Of a stretch of 64,000 nt of DNA, positions 10,016-18,106 are shown piece after piece. Location of the stretch: assembly GCA_024235755.1 (NCBI GenBank), contig JACKLV010000011.1, forward strand, positions 62,001-126,000. Direction: 5' to 3'. The translations under genes were made by a program, and so were the position numbers. This DNA comes from Burkholderiales bacterium (GTDB lineage: Bacteria; Pseudomonadota; Gammaproteobacteria; Burkholderiales; Nitrosomonadaceae). The notes under the pieces are model-generated. The model searched no databases, was not told the origin of the DNA, and saw nothing but the letters and a program-made list of their open reading frames with translations. Numbering within the stretch: the stretch's first letter is position 1; the number at the start of each line of letters is the position of its first letter.

Positions 10016-10071
10016 CCAGAGCCGAATTGGCCGATTCTGCTTGTTATCAGCAGTACAGCTGTCGGCTCTGG
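10016..10071. repeat. 10-bp perfect inverted repeat with nested hairpin
   Basis: CCAGAGCCGA (10016-10025) is perfectly inverted at 10062-10071. The loop contains a second small stem, CTGCT/AGCAG. The element lies between the convergent prsT and bolA genes, so a bidirectional transcription stop is the simplest reading, although no T-run follows either arm. Confidence 0.6.
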
Positions 10072-10092
10072 TTATGTGACTGTGATCAATAC

Positions 10093-10335
10093 TCAGCTGG
10101 TTTCTGTCCACTGCTCCGGGGTGAACGTTTTCATTGATAATGCATGGATTTCTTGTTTCATTTTATCGCCAAGCGCTTGATAGACCAGTTGGTGTTGCTG
10201 AACCGTTCGCTTTCCCCTGAACTCGGAGCTAACGATGACCGCCTGAAAATGATAGCCATCGTCACCTTCAACCCGGACTAATTCACAGGGTAGTGAAGCC
10301 TCGATATGATTTTTAATATTTTCTGCTGTAATCAT
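10093..10335 (-). CDS. BolA family protein (IbaG/YrbA-like)
   Basis: An 80-residue protein with the BolA fold signature: the N-terminal helix and VRVEGDDGYHFQAVIVSSEF, followed by RTVQQHQLVYQAL and a C-terminal HALSMKTFTP segment. BolA-like proteins pair with monothiol glutaredoxins and take part in [2Fe-2S] handling. The short length and the HALSMKT tail fit the IbaG/YrbA subgroup better than classical BolA. It is a single gene, divergent from ybhP. The ATG at 10335 follows a purine-rich AGAAGAG stretch. Confidence 0.87.
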   Translation of the reverse strand: MITAENIKNHIEASLPCELVRVEGDDGYHFQAVIVSSEFRGKRTVQQHQLVYQALGDKMKQEIHALSMKTFTPEQWTETS

Positions 10336-10715
10336 TTTTTTCTCTTCTGAAAATTTATATCGTAATGGTTAAACCGGTTTTTATCATCCCTATTTTTGTT
10401 GTCATCAATGAACCTTAACCAGTCTTTCAACGATACCGCAATAACGTATACAATCGCAAAAACATTCACTGACTAATTGGCTTGAAAATGTACAATTTCC
10501 CCATATTTATCTATTAAATATGATCAAAAGAATAATTTTTGATTTCTTCTTTATCGGTTTTCTCTATGCAAAAAACCCGATTTCGATTAAACAACATTCA
10601 TCGGTTGTTTAATCTCGCTTTCAAGCTGGTTAGTATACGTGTACATTCTGACAAACATTTTAAGTAGAAAATTGTCAGTATAGATTCGGACAAATAATTT
10701 TTTCTATGATCAACC
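10336..10715. other. AT-rich intergenic region between bolA and ybhP
   Basis: This 380-bp divergent intergenic region has no credible ORF. Its only striking structure is the 11-bp inverted repeat at 10585-10614, listed separately. The promoters for bolA (leftward) and ybhP-clsB (rightward) should be here. Confidence 0.5.
10585..10614. repeat. 11-bp perfect inverted repeat, operator-like
   Basis: GATTAAACAAC (10585-10595) and GTTGTTTAATC (10604-10614) are perfect inverted arms around an 8-nt spacer. There is no T-run after either arm and the element sits about 100 bp upstream of ybhP in a divergent intergenic region. A dimeric regulator site is therefore more likely than a terminator. Confidence 0.55.
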
Positions 10716-11468
10716 GTGCTTAATAGATTACATATTGCCACCTACAACATCCATAAAGGATTCTCCAGTTTTAATAAACGCTTGATTGTGCATAAACAGA
10801 GAGACTGTCTGCGCGATCTTAATGCCGATATTGTATTTCTCCAGGAAGTCGTGGGGCACCATGCCAAGCACGCAGCGCGTTATACAAACTGGCCCAATGG
10901 AGGTCAACATGAGTTTTTTGCCGATTCAACATGGCCTGAATCGGTATACGGAAAAAATGCAGTATACGAATCAGGACACCACGGAAATGCCATCTTGAGC
11001 CGCTATCCGATTGTTTCCTGGGAGAACGAAGATATTTCAGCCCATCGTTTTGAAAGTCGTGGCCTTTTACACTGCGAAATCAGTATACCCCACTGGCAGG
11101 AGAACCTGCATTGCATTTGTGTTCACTTGGGACTGTTCAAAAAAGGCAGACACGCGCAATTAAAAGCCTTGAAAAGACGCATCAAAAGACTTGTCCCTGA
11201 ACATGCCCCATTGGTCATAGCTGGAGACTTTAACGACTGGCGAGAAATGACCGGCCCAACGGTAGCAAACGCACTCGACCTCACAGAAGTTTTCGAATTC
11301 ACAGATGGCAGAGCTGCGCGCAGTTTTCCGTCTGCATTGCCGATACTGCGTCTGGACCGCATTTATGTCCGCGGCTTTCATATTGAAAACGCATCTGTTC
11401 ACCACGGCCATCCATGGTCAAAAACATCTGACCATGCCGCATTATCGACCAATGTCATTCGTAGATGA
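10716..11468 (+). CDS. ybhP: Endonuclease/exonuclease/phosphatase family protein (YbhP-like)
   Basis: An EEP-superfamily protein of 250 residues. Motifs in order are TYNIHKG, FLQEV (metal-binding Glu), GNAILSR, GDFNDW (catalytic Asp/Asn) and a final SDHAAL (catalytic His). The start is GTG at 10716, since a TGA lies three codons upstream and the EEP fold begins almost at once. E. coli has the same ybhP-clsB arrangement. The substrate is unknown; proximity to a cardiolipin synthase suggests a phospholipid-linked phosphodiester or phosphomonoester (inference). Its stop overlaps the start of clsB, implying translational coupling. Confidence 0.87.
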   Translation: MLNRLHIATYNIHKGFSSFNKRLIVHKQRDCLRDLNADIVFLQEVVGHHAKHAARYTNWPNGGQHEFFADSTWPESVYGKNAVYESGHHGNAILSRYPIVSWENEDISAHRFESRGLLHCEISIPHWQENLHCICVHLGLFKKGRHAQLKALKRRIKRLVPEHAPLVIAGDFNDWREMTGPTVANALDLTEVFEFTDGRAARSFPSALPILRLDRIYVRGFHIENASVHHGHPWSKTSDHAALSTNVIRR

Positions 11469-12649
11469 GCAAAGCAACGTATGTCAATGGCAACACTATC
11501 CAGCTACTTCATAATGGCAGTGAATTTTTTCCAGCTCTGGAACAATCGATAGACTCTGCGTTGTATGAAATTTATCTTGAAACTTACATTTTTGCGAATG
11601 ATTTCACTGGACGCAAAATATCATCTGCACTGATACGCGCAGCTCGAAGAGGCGTAACGGTCCATTTGCTGATTGACGGATTCGGTTCGTATAAATTACC
11701 GGGCAGTTTTGTTCAAAATATGCTGGACGCCGGTGTGAAAGTACTAATATACCGGCGTGAAGTGTTTTTCTTTAAGCTCCGCCGGTATCGGTTACGGCGC
11801 ATGCACCGGAAGCTTGCAGTCATAGATGCCCGTATTGCTTTCACGGGCGGCATCAACATTATTGATGATTACACGCCACCGTTCGAGCACGCACCGCGCT
11901 TTGATTATGCTGTTTCAATCGAAGGCCCCCTTCTAAAAGATATTTATACGGCAACGCAGCGTTTATGGCGCATAGTCGCCTGGGCGCATTTCAAGAAACG
12001 CTGGGTCAACACAGTAAAGCTTTCGCCTGTTGATAGACGCCGAGGCGATCAACTCGCCGGTTTTCTGATACGCGACAACTTCCGCCATCGTCACGATATT
12101 GAAAAAGAATATCTTAGCGCTATTGACGCCGCACAAAATGAAATTATCATCGCTAACGCATACTTTCTCCCTGGCCGGCACTTCTGCGAGGCATTGAATA
12201 AAGCAGCTCGCCGCGGAGTCAATGTTATACTTTTTTTACAGGGAAAAGTAGAATACCGGCTGCAGCATTATGCAACACACGCGCTGTACGGCAACCTGCT
12301 TGATGCGGGTATTAAAATTTATGAGTATACACAAGGATATCTGCACGCCAAAGTTGCAGTCATTGATCAATACTGGGCAACAGTCGGTTCTTCAAATATT
12401 GATCCGTTCAGCTTGATGCTGGCACGCGAAGCTAACATGGTAATACGGAACCGCGAATTTGCCAGTCAACTCAGAACGAGTTTGACGCTGGCTATCGCAA
12501 AACATTCTTTGCTAGTTGCGCGCGCCAACTGGCAATCAAAATCCTGGATATACCATGCCGTCAATTGGTTCAGTTATTATGTGATTTATTACGCACAGAG
12601 TATTTTAGGGTACGGCCAGAAGCCTATCGAACATCACATTACCGTATAA
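11465..12649 (+). CDS. clsB: Cardiolipin synthase B (phospholipase D superfamily)
   Basis: A 394-residue phospholipase D superfamily enzyme with two HxK(x4)D motifs: HRKLAVID beginning at His114 and HAKVAVID beginning at His294. Each is followed by the usual GS/GG.N. segment (FTGGINIID, VGSSNIDPFS). ClsB-type enzymes lack the two N-terminal membrane spans of ClsA, as here, and form cardiolipin by phosphatidyl transfer at the inner membrane. The gene overlaps ybhP by 4 nt (ATGA), so the two are translated together. A C-terminal amphipathic segment rich in Trp/Tyr may contact the membrane. Confidence 0.9.
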   Translation: MSKATYVNGNTIQLLHNGSEFFPALEQSIDSALYEIYLETYIFANDFTGRKISSALIRAARRGVTVHLLIDGFGSYKLPGSFVQNMLDAGVKVLIYRREVFFFKLRRYRLRRMHRKLAVIDARIAFTGGINIIDDYTPPFEHAPRFDYAVSIEGPLLKDIYTATQRLWRIVAWAHFKKRWVNTVKLSPVDRRRGDQLAGFLIRDNFRHRHDIEKEYLSAIDAAQNEIIIANAYFLPGRHFCEALNKAARRGVNVILFLQGKVEYRLQHYATHALYGNLLDAGIKIYEYTQGYLHAKVAVIDQYWATVGSSNIDPFSLMLAREANMVIRNREFASQLRTSLTLAIAKHSLLVARANWQSKSWIYHAVNWFSYYVIYYAQSILGYGQKPIEHHITV

Positions 12650-12655
12650 TTAACC

Positions 12656-13675
12656 ATGGTCATGGTATTAGACAAAGAAAAGTTGGATCAGAAACAACTT
12701 GAGAAAGTAGCTGCTGCAGCCCGGTTATTGAAGGAGGGCGGTATTGTTGCATTTCCGACCGAGACAGTCTATGGATTAGGTGCGGATGCAACCAATACGG
12801 ACGCTGTTCGAAAAGTGTATGAAATCAAACAACGCCCTACAGATCATCCTTTAATTGTACATATTGGCCATATCACACAATTAGATTATTGGGCACAGGA
12901 AATACCCGAGGCCGCATGGCTGCTGGCCAGACATTTCTGGCCCGGACCGCTTACATTGATCCTGAGACGCAGCCCGCATATTCCTGACTGCGTAACCGGT
13001 GGCCAGGATACTGTCGGCATTCGGTTGCCTGCACATCCCGTAGCGTTGAAGCTGCTTAATATGATCGGGCCAAACAAGGCGATAGCAGCACCATCCGCAA
13101 ATTTATATGGCAGAATCAGCCCGACCACTGCAGCACATGTCAGTGCAACTTTAAATAACAAAATTGACATGATACTGGATGGCGGCTCCTGCAAAGTTGG
13201 GCTTGAAAGCACCATTATCAGTTTTGAGCATGGTACGGTTTTTTTACTGAGACCCGGCGGAATTCCTGTTTCAGCTATTGAATTAGTCTTGAACAAGCCC
13301 GTCATTTCTCACAAAAGCAAAGCACCTGTCACACGTGTTCCCGGTGCATTACCCTCACACTACGCACCAACAACACCGCTTCAGCTTTTTCATTTACCGG
13401 AACTCATTCAAACAGCCAATAAGCTGGCTGCACAAAATTTGCATACGGTTGTAATAACATGGTCCGAAATCAACTCGTCGCAACTTAGCGCTCCGAATAT
13501 TCAGCATGTTCGCATGTCTCGTGATCCTGTACATTATGGCCAGCACCTTTATGCCCTGCTTCACCGATATGATCAAGCACCATACAATTATATTCTAATG
13601 GAAACGCCGCCGGAGTTACCGGCATGGCTCGCAATATCCGACCGCTTGCAACGCGCAAGTTATGCTCATTTATAA
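12656..13675 (+). CDS. L-threonylcarbamoyladenylate synthase (Sua5 type)
   Basis: A 339-residue protein. The N-terminal YrdC/Sua5 catalytic domain (about residues 10-205) has the signature FPTETVYGLGADA and the KQRP..HPL segment. The C-terminal Sua5 domain follows after VPGALPSHYAP. It makes threonylcarbamoyl-AMP from threonine, bicarbonate and ATP, the first step of the t6A37 modification of ANN-decoding tRNAs. The length matches two-domain Sua5 and not the single-domain TsaC. The ATG at 12656 is 6 nt after the clsB stop; a second ATG two codons later is equally possible. Confidence 0.92.
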   Translation: MVMVLDKEKLDQKQLEKVAAAARLLKEGGIVAFPTETVYGLGADATNTDAVRKVYEIKQRPTDHPLIVHIGHITQLDYWAQEIPEAAWLLARHFWPGPLTLILRRSPHIPDCVTGGQDTVGIRLPAHPVALKLLNMIGPNKAIAAPSANLYGRISPTTAAHVSATLNNKIDMILDGGSCKVGLESTIISFEHGTVFLLRPGGIPVSAIELVLNKPVISHKSKAPVTRVPGALPSHYAPTTPLQLFHLPELIQTANKLAAQNLHTVVITWSEINSSQLSAPNIQHVRMSRDPVHYGQHLYALLHRYDQAPYNYILMETPPELPAWLAISDRLQRASYAHL

Positions 13676-13683
13676 TTCTTACT

Positions 13684-14469
13684 ATGCATTCAACCGACAA
13701 ACACAATCCACTCAAAGCAGTTTTATTTGATGTTGACGGCACACTAGCCGATACCGAACAAGATGGCCACCGCCCTGCATTTAATGCCGCATTTCAGGAA
13801 TTCGGCCTTTCCTGGCATTGGGATATTCCTTTATACGGGAGGTTATTACAAATTACCGGCGGAAAAGAAAGAATCCGGTTTTACATAGAACAACACGCAC
13901 CAAAAGCGCTAAACAGAACCGACCTGGATGAATGGATAGCCAGTCTACATAAAACCAAAACCCGTCACTTCAAGAAACTCATGGAACAGGGAGACATTCC
14001 CTTGCGTCCAGGTGTCAAACGTTTGATTCATGAACTTCGCAGCAAAAACATTAAAATTGCTATCGCGACCACGACTACACCGGAAAATGTCACTTATCTG
14101 CTGCAATCGGTGTTGGGCAAGGATTCAATAGATTTATTTGACGTGATTGGCGCCGGTGATATTGTGCCTATGAAGAAACCTGCACCGGATATTTATTTTT
14201 GGGTTTTGGAAAAATTAAAACTGGCCCCATCTCAGTGCATTGCAATCGAAGATTCTGAGAACGGGCTGCTAGCGGCATTGGCGGCTGATTTGCCAACATT
14301 AATCACTGTCAATAACTACACCCGTCAACAAAACTTTAATGGCGCTTTGGCCGTACTGTCAGACTTGGGTGAACCAGAACAGAATTTCACACAAATCTCA
14401 GACAATCCGCAGCTTGTTGATAAACACTGGATCGATGCCGAAACGTTGCAGCAATTAATCAAGACTTGA
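13684..14469 (+). CDS. cbbY: CbbY-like HAD phosphatase (probable xylulose-1,5-bisphosphatase)
   Basis: A HAD subfamily IA phosphatase of 261 residues from the ATG at 13684. The nucleophile motif is FDVDGTLADTE, followed by a cap segment with ITGGKERI that is typical of CbbY. The later motifs are TTTTPENV, KKPAPDIY and EDSENGL. CbbY proteins dephosphorylate xylulose-1,5-bisphosphate, an inhibitory by-product of Rubisco (established for the family). This fits the Calvin-cycle cluster elsewhere in the window. An upstream in-frame start would overlap the Sua5-type gene and was not used. Specificity is assigned by similarity only. Confidence 0.82.
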   Translation: MHSTDKHNPLKAVLFDVDGTLADTEQDGHRPAFNAAFQEFGLSWHWDIPLYGRLLQITGGKERIRFYIEQHAPKALNRTDLDEWIASLHKTKTRHFKKLMEQGDIPLRPGVKRLIHELRSKNIKIAIATTTTPENVTYLLQSVLGKDSIDLFDVIGAGDIVPMKKPAPDIYFWVLEKLKLAPSQCIAIEDSENGLLAALAADLPTLITVNNYTRQQNFNGALAVLSDLGEPEQNFTQISDNPQLVDKHWIDAETLQQLIKT

Positions 14470-14560
14470 TACGATTGAGCTTAGTATACAGCTCCTGCCT
14501 AAAACACGCTTCAGATATCGCCAAATCATATTCAAACAATCCGAAGCGCAAAGTTGATAT

Positions 14561-14986
14561 TTATTTTGCTATTTGTCTTTCCCTTATTTCATCCAGGGTC
14601 TTGCAATCAATACATAGCGTAGCCGTAGGACGGGCTTCGAGACGCTTTAATCCAATCTCGATACCGCAGCTTTCACAATAACCGTAGTCTTTGGAGTCAA
14701 TCTTGGCAATGATTTCATCGATTTTTTTTATCAGCTTGCGTTCACGATCGCGATTGCGCAACTCAAGCGTCATATCGGATTCCTGACTCGCACGGTCATT
14801 AGGATCCGCGAAAACAGTTGCTTCATCTTGCATGGTGTGCACAGCCCGATCGATATCCTGACTCAATTCAATTTTCATACCCTCCAAAATCTTACGAAAA
14901 TGATCAAGCTGTTTTGGGCTCATATAATCTTCGCCCTCTTTCGGTTCGTAAGGCGTTACATTTTTACTCTGTAGCTCTTGCGGCAT
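14561..14986 (-). CDS. dksA: RNA polymerase-binding transcription factor DksA
   Basis: A 141-residue DksA. The coiled-coil region carries the tip motif DPNDRASQE, matching the conserved DxxDxA needed for action in the RNA polymerase secondary channel. The C-terminal zinc finger has two CxxC pairs (CESC and CIDC, 17 residues apart). DksA works with ppGpp to retune rRNA, amino-acid and other promoters. AGGAG lies 9 nt before the ATG at 14986. It is convergent with cbbY and divergent from rpmE. Confidence 0.95.
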   Translation of the reverse strand: MPQELQSKNVTPYEPKEGEDYMSPKQLDHFRKILEGMKIELSQDIDRAVHTMQDEATVFADPNDRASQESDMTLELRNRDRERKLIKKIDEIIAKIDSKDYGYCESCGIEIGLKRLEARPTATLCIDCKTLDEIRERQIAK

Positions 14987-15357
14987 CTCAAAGTGCTCCT
15001 AATTTTCCAAATTTTTGTGGGTAAAAATTGAAATACAGACTCTAAATTTAACAAGGCATTATACAACAATTTATTTTTTTAGACAGAATACTCGCGCATT
15101 TGTGATTCTAAAATACTCATCGTGTTCAGCGACTTGGTCACACACATCAACGTCTGCATCAGTAACTTATAGCTTCATTACCTCCAACAATCCCAATCAT
15201 TTTGATAGTCACTTTAGCTGTAACAGCCATAAGAAAAATACCACGCAAAAGTTGCACCAGCATGAATATTAAGGGATAATGCAGGGTTTCGTAATGAAGC
15301 AAACGGGCTTAATTTTTTCAATCTTATCGGCTTATAGTACACAAGGGTACAAAAACA
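14987..15357. other. Divergent intergenic region dksA/rpmE
   Basis: This 371-bp AT-rich region must hold the promoters of dksA (leftward) and rpmE (rightward). No ORF with a convincing ribosome site or known RNA was recognised in it. Confidence 0.5.
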
Positions 15358-15600
15358 ATGAAAGCAGAAATACATCCCGATTATCAGGAAATAACCGTCA
15401 CGTGCAGTTGCGGCAATGAGTTTAAAACGCGCTCGACACTGGGCAAGTCATTAAACATCGAAGTCTGCTCGGTCTGCCATCCCTTTTATACCGGCAAACA
15501 AAAAATCGTCGATACGGCTGGCCGCGTGGAAAAATTCCGCCAAAAATATGGTACACAAATACCCAAACGCAGCAGCACAAGCGCCAAAACTGCATCGTAA
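15358..15600 (+). CDS. rpmE: 50S ribosomal protein L31 (zinc-binding form)
   Basis: An 80-residue L31. It begins MKAEIHPDYQ and has the zinc-binding cysteines of the C+ form (CSC near residues 16-18 and CSVC near 37-40). The conserved HPFYTGKQK segment follows. A short Ser/Thr/Ala-rich extension replaces a strictly minimal C-terminus. L31 bridges the large and small subunits. AAGGG precedes the ATG by 10 nt. A weak hairpin lies 31 nt after the stop. Confidence 0.96.
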   Translation: MKAEIHPDYQEITVTCSCGNEFKTRSTLGKSLNIEVCSVCHPFYTGKQKIVDTAGRVEKFRQKYGTQIPKRSSTSAKTAS

Positions 15601-15631
15601 TATTTCTCGGCTTCCGGTCAGTAAACGTCAG

Positions 15632-15650
15632 CCAGCTTAAAAAAAGCTGG
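15632..15650 (+). terminator. Weak hairpin downstream of rpmE
   Basis: CCAGCTT (15632-15638) and AAGCTGG (15644-15650) form a 7-bp stem around AAAAA and are followed by only TTT. The position suggests the rpmE terminator, but the T-run is poor. Confidence 0.5.
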
Positions 15651-15903
15651 TTTCCAATCACCGCTTAGGGTTATTGACCTAGAGTTATTAACCGGAACTT
15701 CCAAAGTAGTTGGCAGTTGACACAGGCCGGAAATAAAAAATATTGTAGCGATACACAACCAATAAGAATCTCCACCCGTTTTATAGCCCTAAACATAAAA
15801 TTTTCGCTTACTTCTACTTCTCCAAAATCTTCAACGAACTGTTAATTCTGGGCGTCTACTTTGGTTTGCAAGCTCTCGGTAAAGCGCAAAAACAAAATTG
15901 AAA

Positions 15904-15920
15904 ATTGCATCAAATGCAAT
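15904..15920 (-). terminator. Terminator of the hemP-DUF2325 operon
   Basis: ATTGCAT/ATGCAAT form a 7-bp stem with a 3-nt loop, 10 nt after the DUF2325 stop on the minus strand. T-rich sequence follows in the direction of transcription. Between rpmE and this hairpin (15651-15903) no gene was recognised. Confidence 0.55.
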
Positions 15921-15930
15921 CAATCTTTGA

Positions 15931-16512
15931 TCATTGTAATTTTTTCAGCATCCGCACACCATTGTAAAACGTCGTCACCCTGGATTTATCGAGCATGACA
16001 CAAGGCTTGCGAAATTGTTCACAGAATCGTTTCGTTATCCAGAAAGCTTCATGTCTGACGCAATCGATCGGGCAGATAACCAGATCGGTCTGCACCAACA
16101 ATTTGCGCAAACCAGTTAATGAAATATCGTTTTTACCATGGAAATACAAAAATCGTCCATCAGCATCTTCGATAATTTGACGATATGCTGGGTACAAATC
16201 CATTTGTCCGCCTACGCACAATACGGAGCGCCCTGCAAAACTGGTATTAATTGACTCTGCAATAGGCGTGGACGCTTTAATCAACGGCACATAAAATTGG
16301 CCGATACCAGAATGATCGTACGTTACAGAGAAATTTCTTGATACCGAAAAAACTGCGCCAGATTGACCGACGAATGCCTGAATACTACGAAAAAATGCTT
16401 CCAGAGGTTCAAAGCGGACTATCGTGACAGGTGCCGATATGTTTGTACCAGCAAAAACCGGCGACAAAAAATCAAACACCCTTCTGCTTATCCGTTTCAT
16501 AATTGAAATCAT
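15931..16512 (-). CDS. DUF2325 domain protein of unknown function, downstream of hemP
   Basis: A protein of about 193 residues whose C-terminal half matches the DUF2325 pattern. It opens with VLCVGGQ and continues with YFHGKND, the Cys-containing segment DLVICPIDCVRHEA, and a late KPCVMLDKSRVTTF. The glycine-rich opening and the two Cys/His clusters suggest a nucleotide- or metal-binding fold, but no function is established. The start is uncertain: ATG at 16512 or 16500, neither with a strong ribosome site. A non-ATG start further upstream would include a 13-bp direct repeat. It is the second gene behind the Fur box at 16833, so it is probably iron-repressed together with hemP. Confidence 0.78.
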   Translation of the reverse strand: MISIMKRISRRVFDFLSPVFAGTNISAPVTIVRFEPLEAFFRSIQAFVGQSGAVFSVSRNFSVTYDHSGIGQFYVPLIKASTPIAESINTSFAGRSVLCVGGQMDLYPAYRQIIEDADGRFLYFHGKNDISLTGLRKLLVQTDLVICPIDCVRHEAFWITKRFCEQFRKPCVMLDKSRVTTFYNGVRMLKKLQ

Positions 16513-16522
16513 CCGATAAAAA

Positions 16523-16559
16523 AGGCTGGCTTGCCTGGGGAGGATCAGGCTGGCTTGCC
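16523..16559. repeat. 13-bp direct repeat with 24-bp period
   Basis: AGGCTGGCTTGCC occurs at 16523-16535 and again at 16547-16559, between hemP and the chosen DUF2325 start. The 24-bp period equals eight codons, so if translated it would duplicate a QASL tetrapeptide. Confidence 0.7.
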
Positions 16560-16617
16560 AAAATGCCGAGGTCAAAGGAGAAAGGGCCAACCCCTGCGGC
16601 AATTCAATGAATAATGA

Positions 16618-16812
16618 TTATTTGGTCAGAATCAACTTGCCACTTCGCGTCCGCCGCAACAAGTAACACCCCCCATTGTGCTGGATATAAACAACATCGC
16701 CATGCCCAAACAGCAAACTACTGTCAATTGCCAGATTCTGCGTTGCCATATCAGCCGTTTGTAAATTGACATGCTCTAATAGATGAGCTTGCATATTAGT
16801 TATATCGTACAT
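16618..16812 (-). CDS. hemP: Hemin uptake protein HemP
   Basis: A 64-residue protein ending in YLLRRTRSGKLILTK, the diagnostic C-terminus of the HemP family. A GHGDVVYIQH segment lies just before it. HemP genes are usually small, iron-repressed and adjacent to haem- or siderophore-uptake genes; in some betaproteobacteria HemP activates haem-receptor expression (family knowledge). Here a Fur box lies about 20 nt upstream of the ATG at 16812, and the next gene encodes DUF2325 instead of a receptor. The ribosome site is weak (GAAG). Confidence 0.88.
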   Translation of the reverse strand: MYDITNMQAHLLEHVNLQTADMATQNLAIDSSLLFGHGDVVYIQHNGGCYLLRRTRSGKLILTK

Positions 16813-16832
16813 AATAATTTCTTCAACTTTAA

Positions 16833-16847
16833 TGAGAATGATTCTTA
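16833..16847 (-). promoter_or_regulatory. Fur box upstream of hemP
   Basis: TGAGAATGATTCTTA is a 7-1-7 inverted repeat with six of seven arm positions symmetric. It agrees with the Fur consensus core TGATAATNATTATCA at most positions. It lies 21 nt upstream of the hemP start codon, overlapping the expected promoter, so iron-loaded Fur should repress hemP and the DUF2325 gene. Confidence 0.85.
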
Positions 16848-16973
16848 TTATACTTTATGTTTTGAAAAATGCAATACTTCCAAAAAATGATTTTCTCTAC
16901 TCACTACCGCCCCCTTAACTTTCAAAATAAAGTTAATGGATTCTCAAGCTTAATTCCAACAAAAAACCTGATC

Positions 16974-17706
16974 GCTCTCGACTAGCGGAGACGATCTGTT
17001 ATTCTAGATAAATGTCAAGGAACAGTAAATTAAGCGATTATTTCATTAAAAAAATAATTCAATGCTTTTGCATTGATATTCCTGCCAGTAAAGTAACGCT
17101 AAGTAGCGCTGTTGTTAGGTAGAAACCGTAACACAATCAATCGCTGGCATGGAATTTTTAGGCAAGTTATATACTTGCCATCAAACAGCGTTAAAAGATA
17201 AATTGGTTGGTAAAGTAGAAATTGACGAAAGCTACTTTGGAGCGAAACGCCAACGCGGGTATCGCAGCAAACTCAAACGAGGTCGTGGTGCATTGAAGCA
17301 ACCGGTGTTTGGGGTATTTGAGCGAGATAGCAGGGTAACACTGAAATAGTGCCAGACTGTAAACGAATGACTTTACAAGCAGTTGTATTGGGTAAAGTAT
17401 CGATTGAGAGTGTTATTTATAGTGACGGCTGGCGTGGTAATGATGGTTTGGGATGTAGGCTATACCAGGCATTTTCGGGTATCCCACAGTGACAATGAAT
17501 TTACCCGGGATGGTCACTGCTATATTAATGGCATTGAATTATTCTGGAGTTTTACTAAGCGACGACTTGCGAAATTTAACGGTGTATCCGTTAATTTTGA
17601 GCTACATTTAAAAGAGTCTGAATGGCGCTGGAAGAAACAACCGGATGAACTGGCTCAGGAACTTTGGCAATTCGTCAAATATTATTAATCTCTGCTAGCC
17701 CAGAGC
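16974..17706 (+). mobile_element. Decayed IS1595-family (IS1016-like) insertion sequence
   Basis: Imperfect terminal inverted repeats of about 21 bp bound the element. The left end (16974-16994) reads GCTCTCGACTAGCGGAGA, and the right end (17686-17706), read inward, matches it at all but a few positions. The 733-bp length fits IS1016-like elements. The transposase inside is broken by several frameshifts. No 8-bp target duplication is visible in the flanks, which suggests decay or rearrangement of the junctions. Confidence 0.82.
17012..17688 (+). pseudogene. IS1595-family transposase, multiply frameshifted
   Basis: The reading continues across at least four frame changes. It begins MSRNSKLSDYFIKK, passes RNRNTINRWHGIF in a second frame, and reaches KLVGKVEIDESYFGAKRQRG (first catalytic Asp) in a third. 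Next comes SVIYSDGWRGNDG (second catalytic Asp), then NGIELFWSFTKRRLAKF (catalytic Glu), ending in an ELAQELWQFVKYY tail. All DDE residues can still be found, so decay came from small indels and stops and not from loss of the catalytic core. It cannot make an active enzyme. Confidence 0.88.
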
Positions 17707-17843
17707 CTATGAAATAAAACTTAAATTGCAGATGTAGTTATTTACCAGAAAGTGCAAAGCGTAACTTCAACTAGATAATCAGCGTTTGTTTCACGATGCA
17801 CTTGCTCTGCGGCAAATTACTATGATAGCAAATGGCGCTTAAT

Positions 17844-17963
17844 TCAGATTTTTTTCTGCACCTTAGGTTGTTCGGCTGCAGGAGGAGTCACTGCTGTTGC
17901 GACAACACTCAGGCCAAAAATTACTGCAAGCGTAAAAACTGATAAAATTACAAAAGGCTTCAT
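17844..17963 (-). CDS. Small secreted peptide (39 aa), unrecognised
   Basis: A 39-residue minus-strand ORF. A textbook ribosome site AAGGAG lies 8 nt before the ATG at 17963. The peptide starts MKPF and has a hydrophobic stretch of about 18 residues (VILSVFTLAVIFGLSVVA) with an ATA-V cleavage-like site after residue 24. The short tail is rich in Pro, Glu, Gln and Lys and ends QKKI. It looks like a signal-peptide-bearing or single-span small protein. No family was recognised. It lies between two dead insertion sequences, so it may be an intact small host gene or a remnant of a longer one. Small size limits certainty. Confidence 0.55.
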   Translation of the reverse strand: MKPFVILSVFTLAVIFGLSVVATAVTPPAAEQPKVQKKI

Positions 17964-18106
17964 ATGAATTGCTCCTTCATTTTTATTGGATAAGCGGGGC
18001 AGTTTAACTGAACTATCACGTGATTCATATGAGAGATACTATTATTCTTCACTAAGGAAAACCATTAAGGTATTACTTCTAATCGAATCCCTTGCCGAAG
18101 CATCAG

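Noticed and set aside
13624..13683. Longer start for the CbbY-like protein
   Set aside because: It overlaps the end of the Sua5-type gene and adds a peptide with no family match; the ATG at 13684 starts just before the HAD nucleophile motif.
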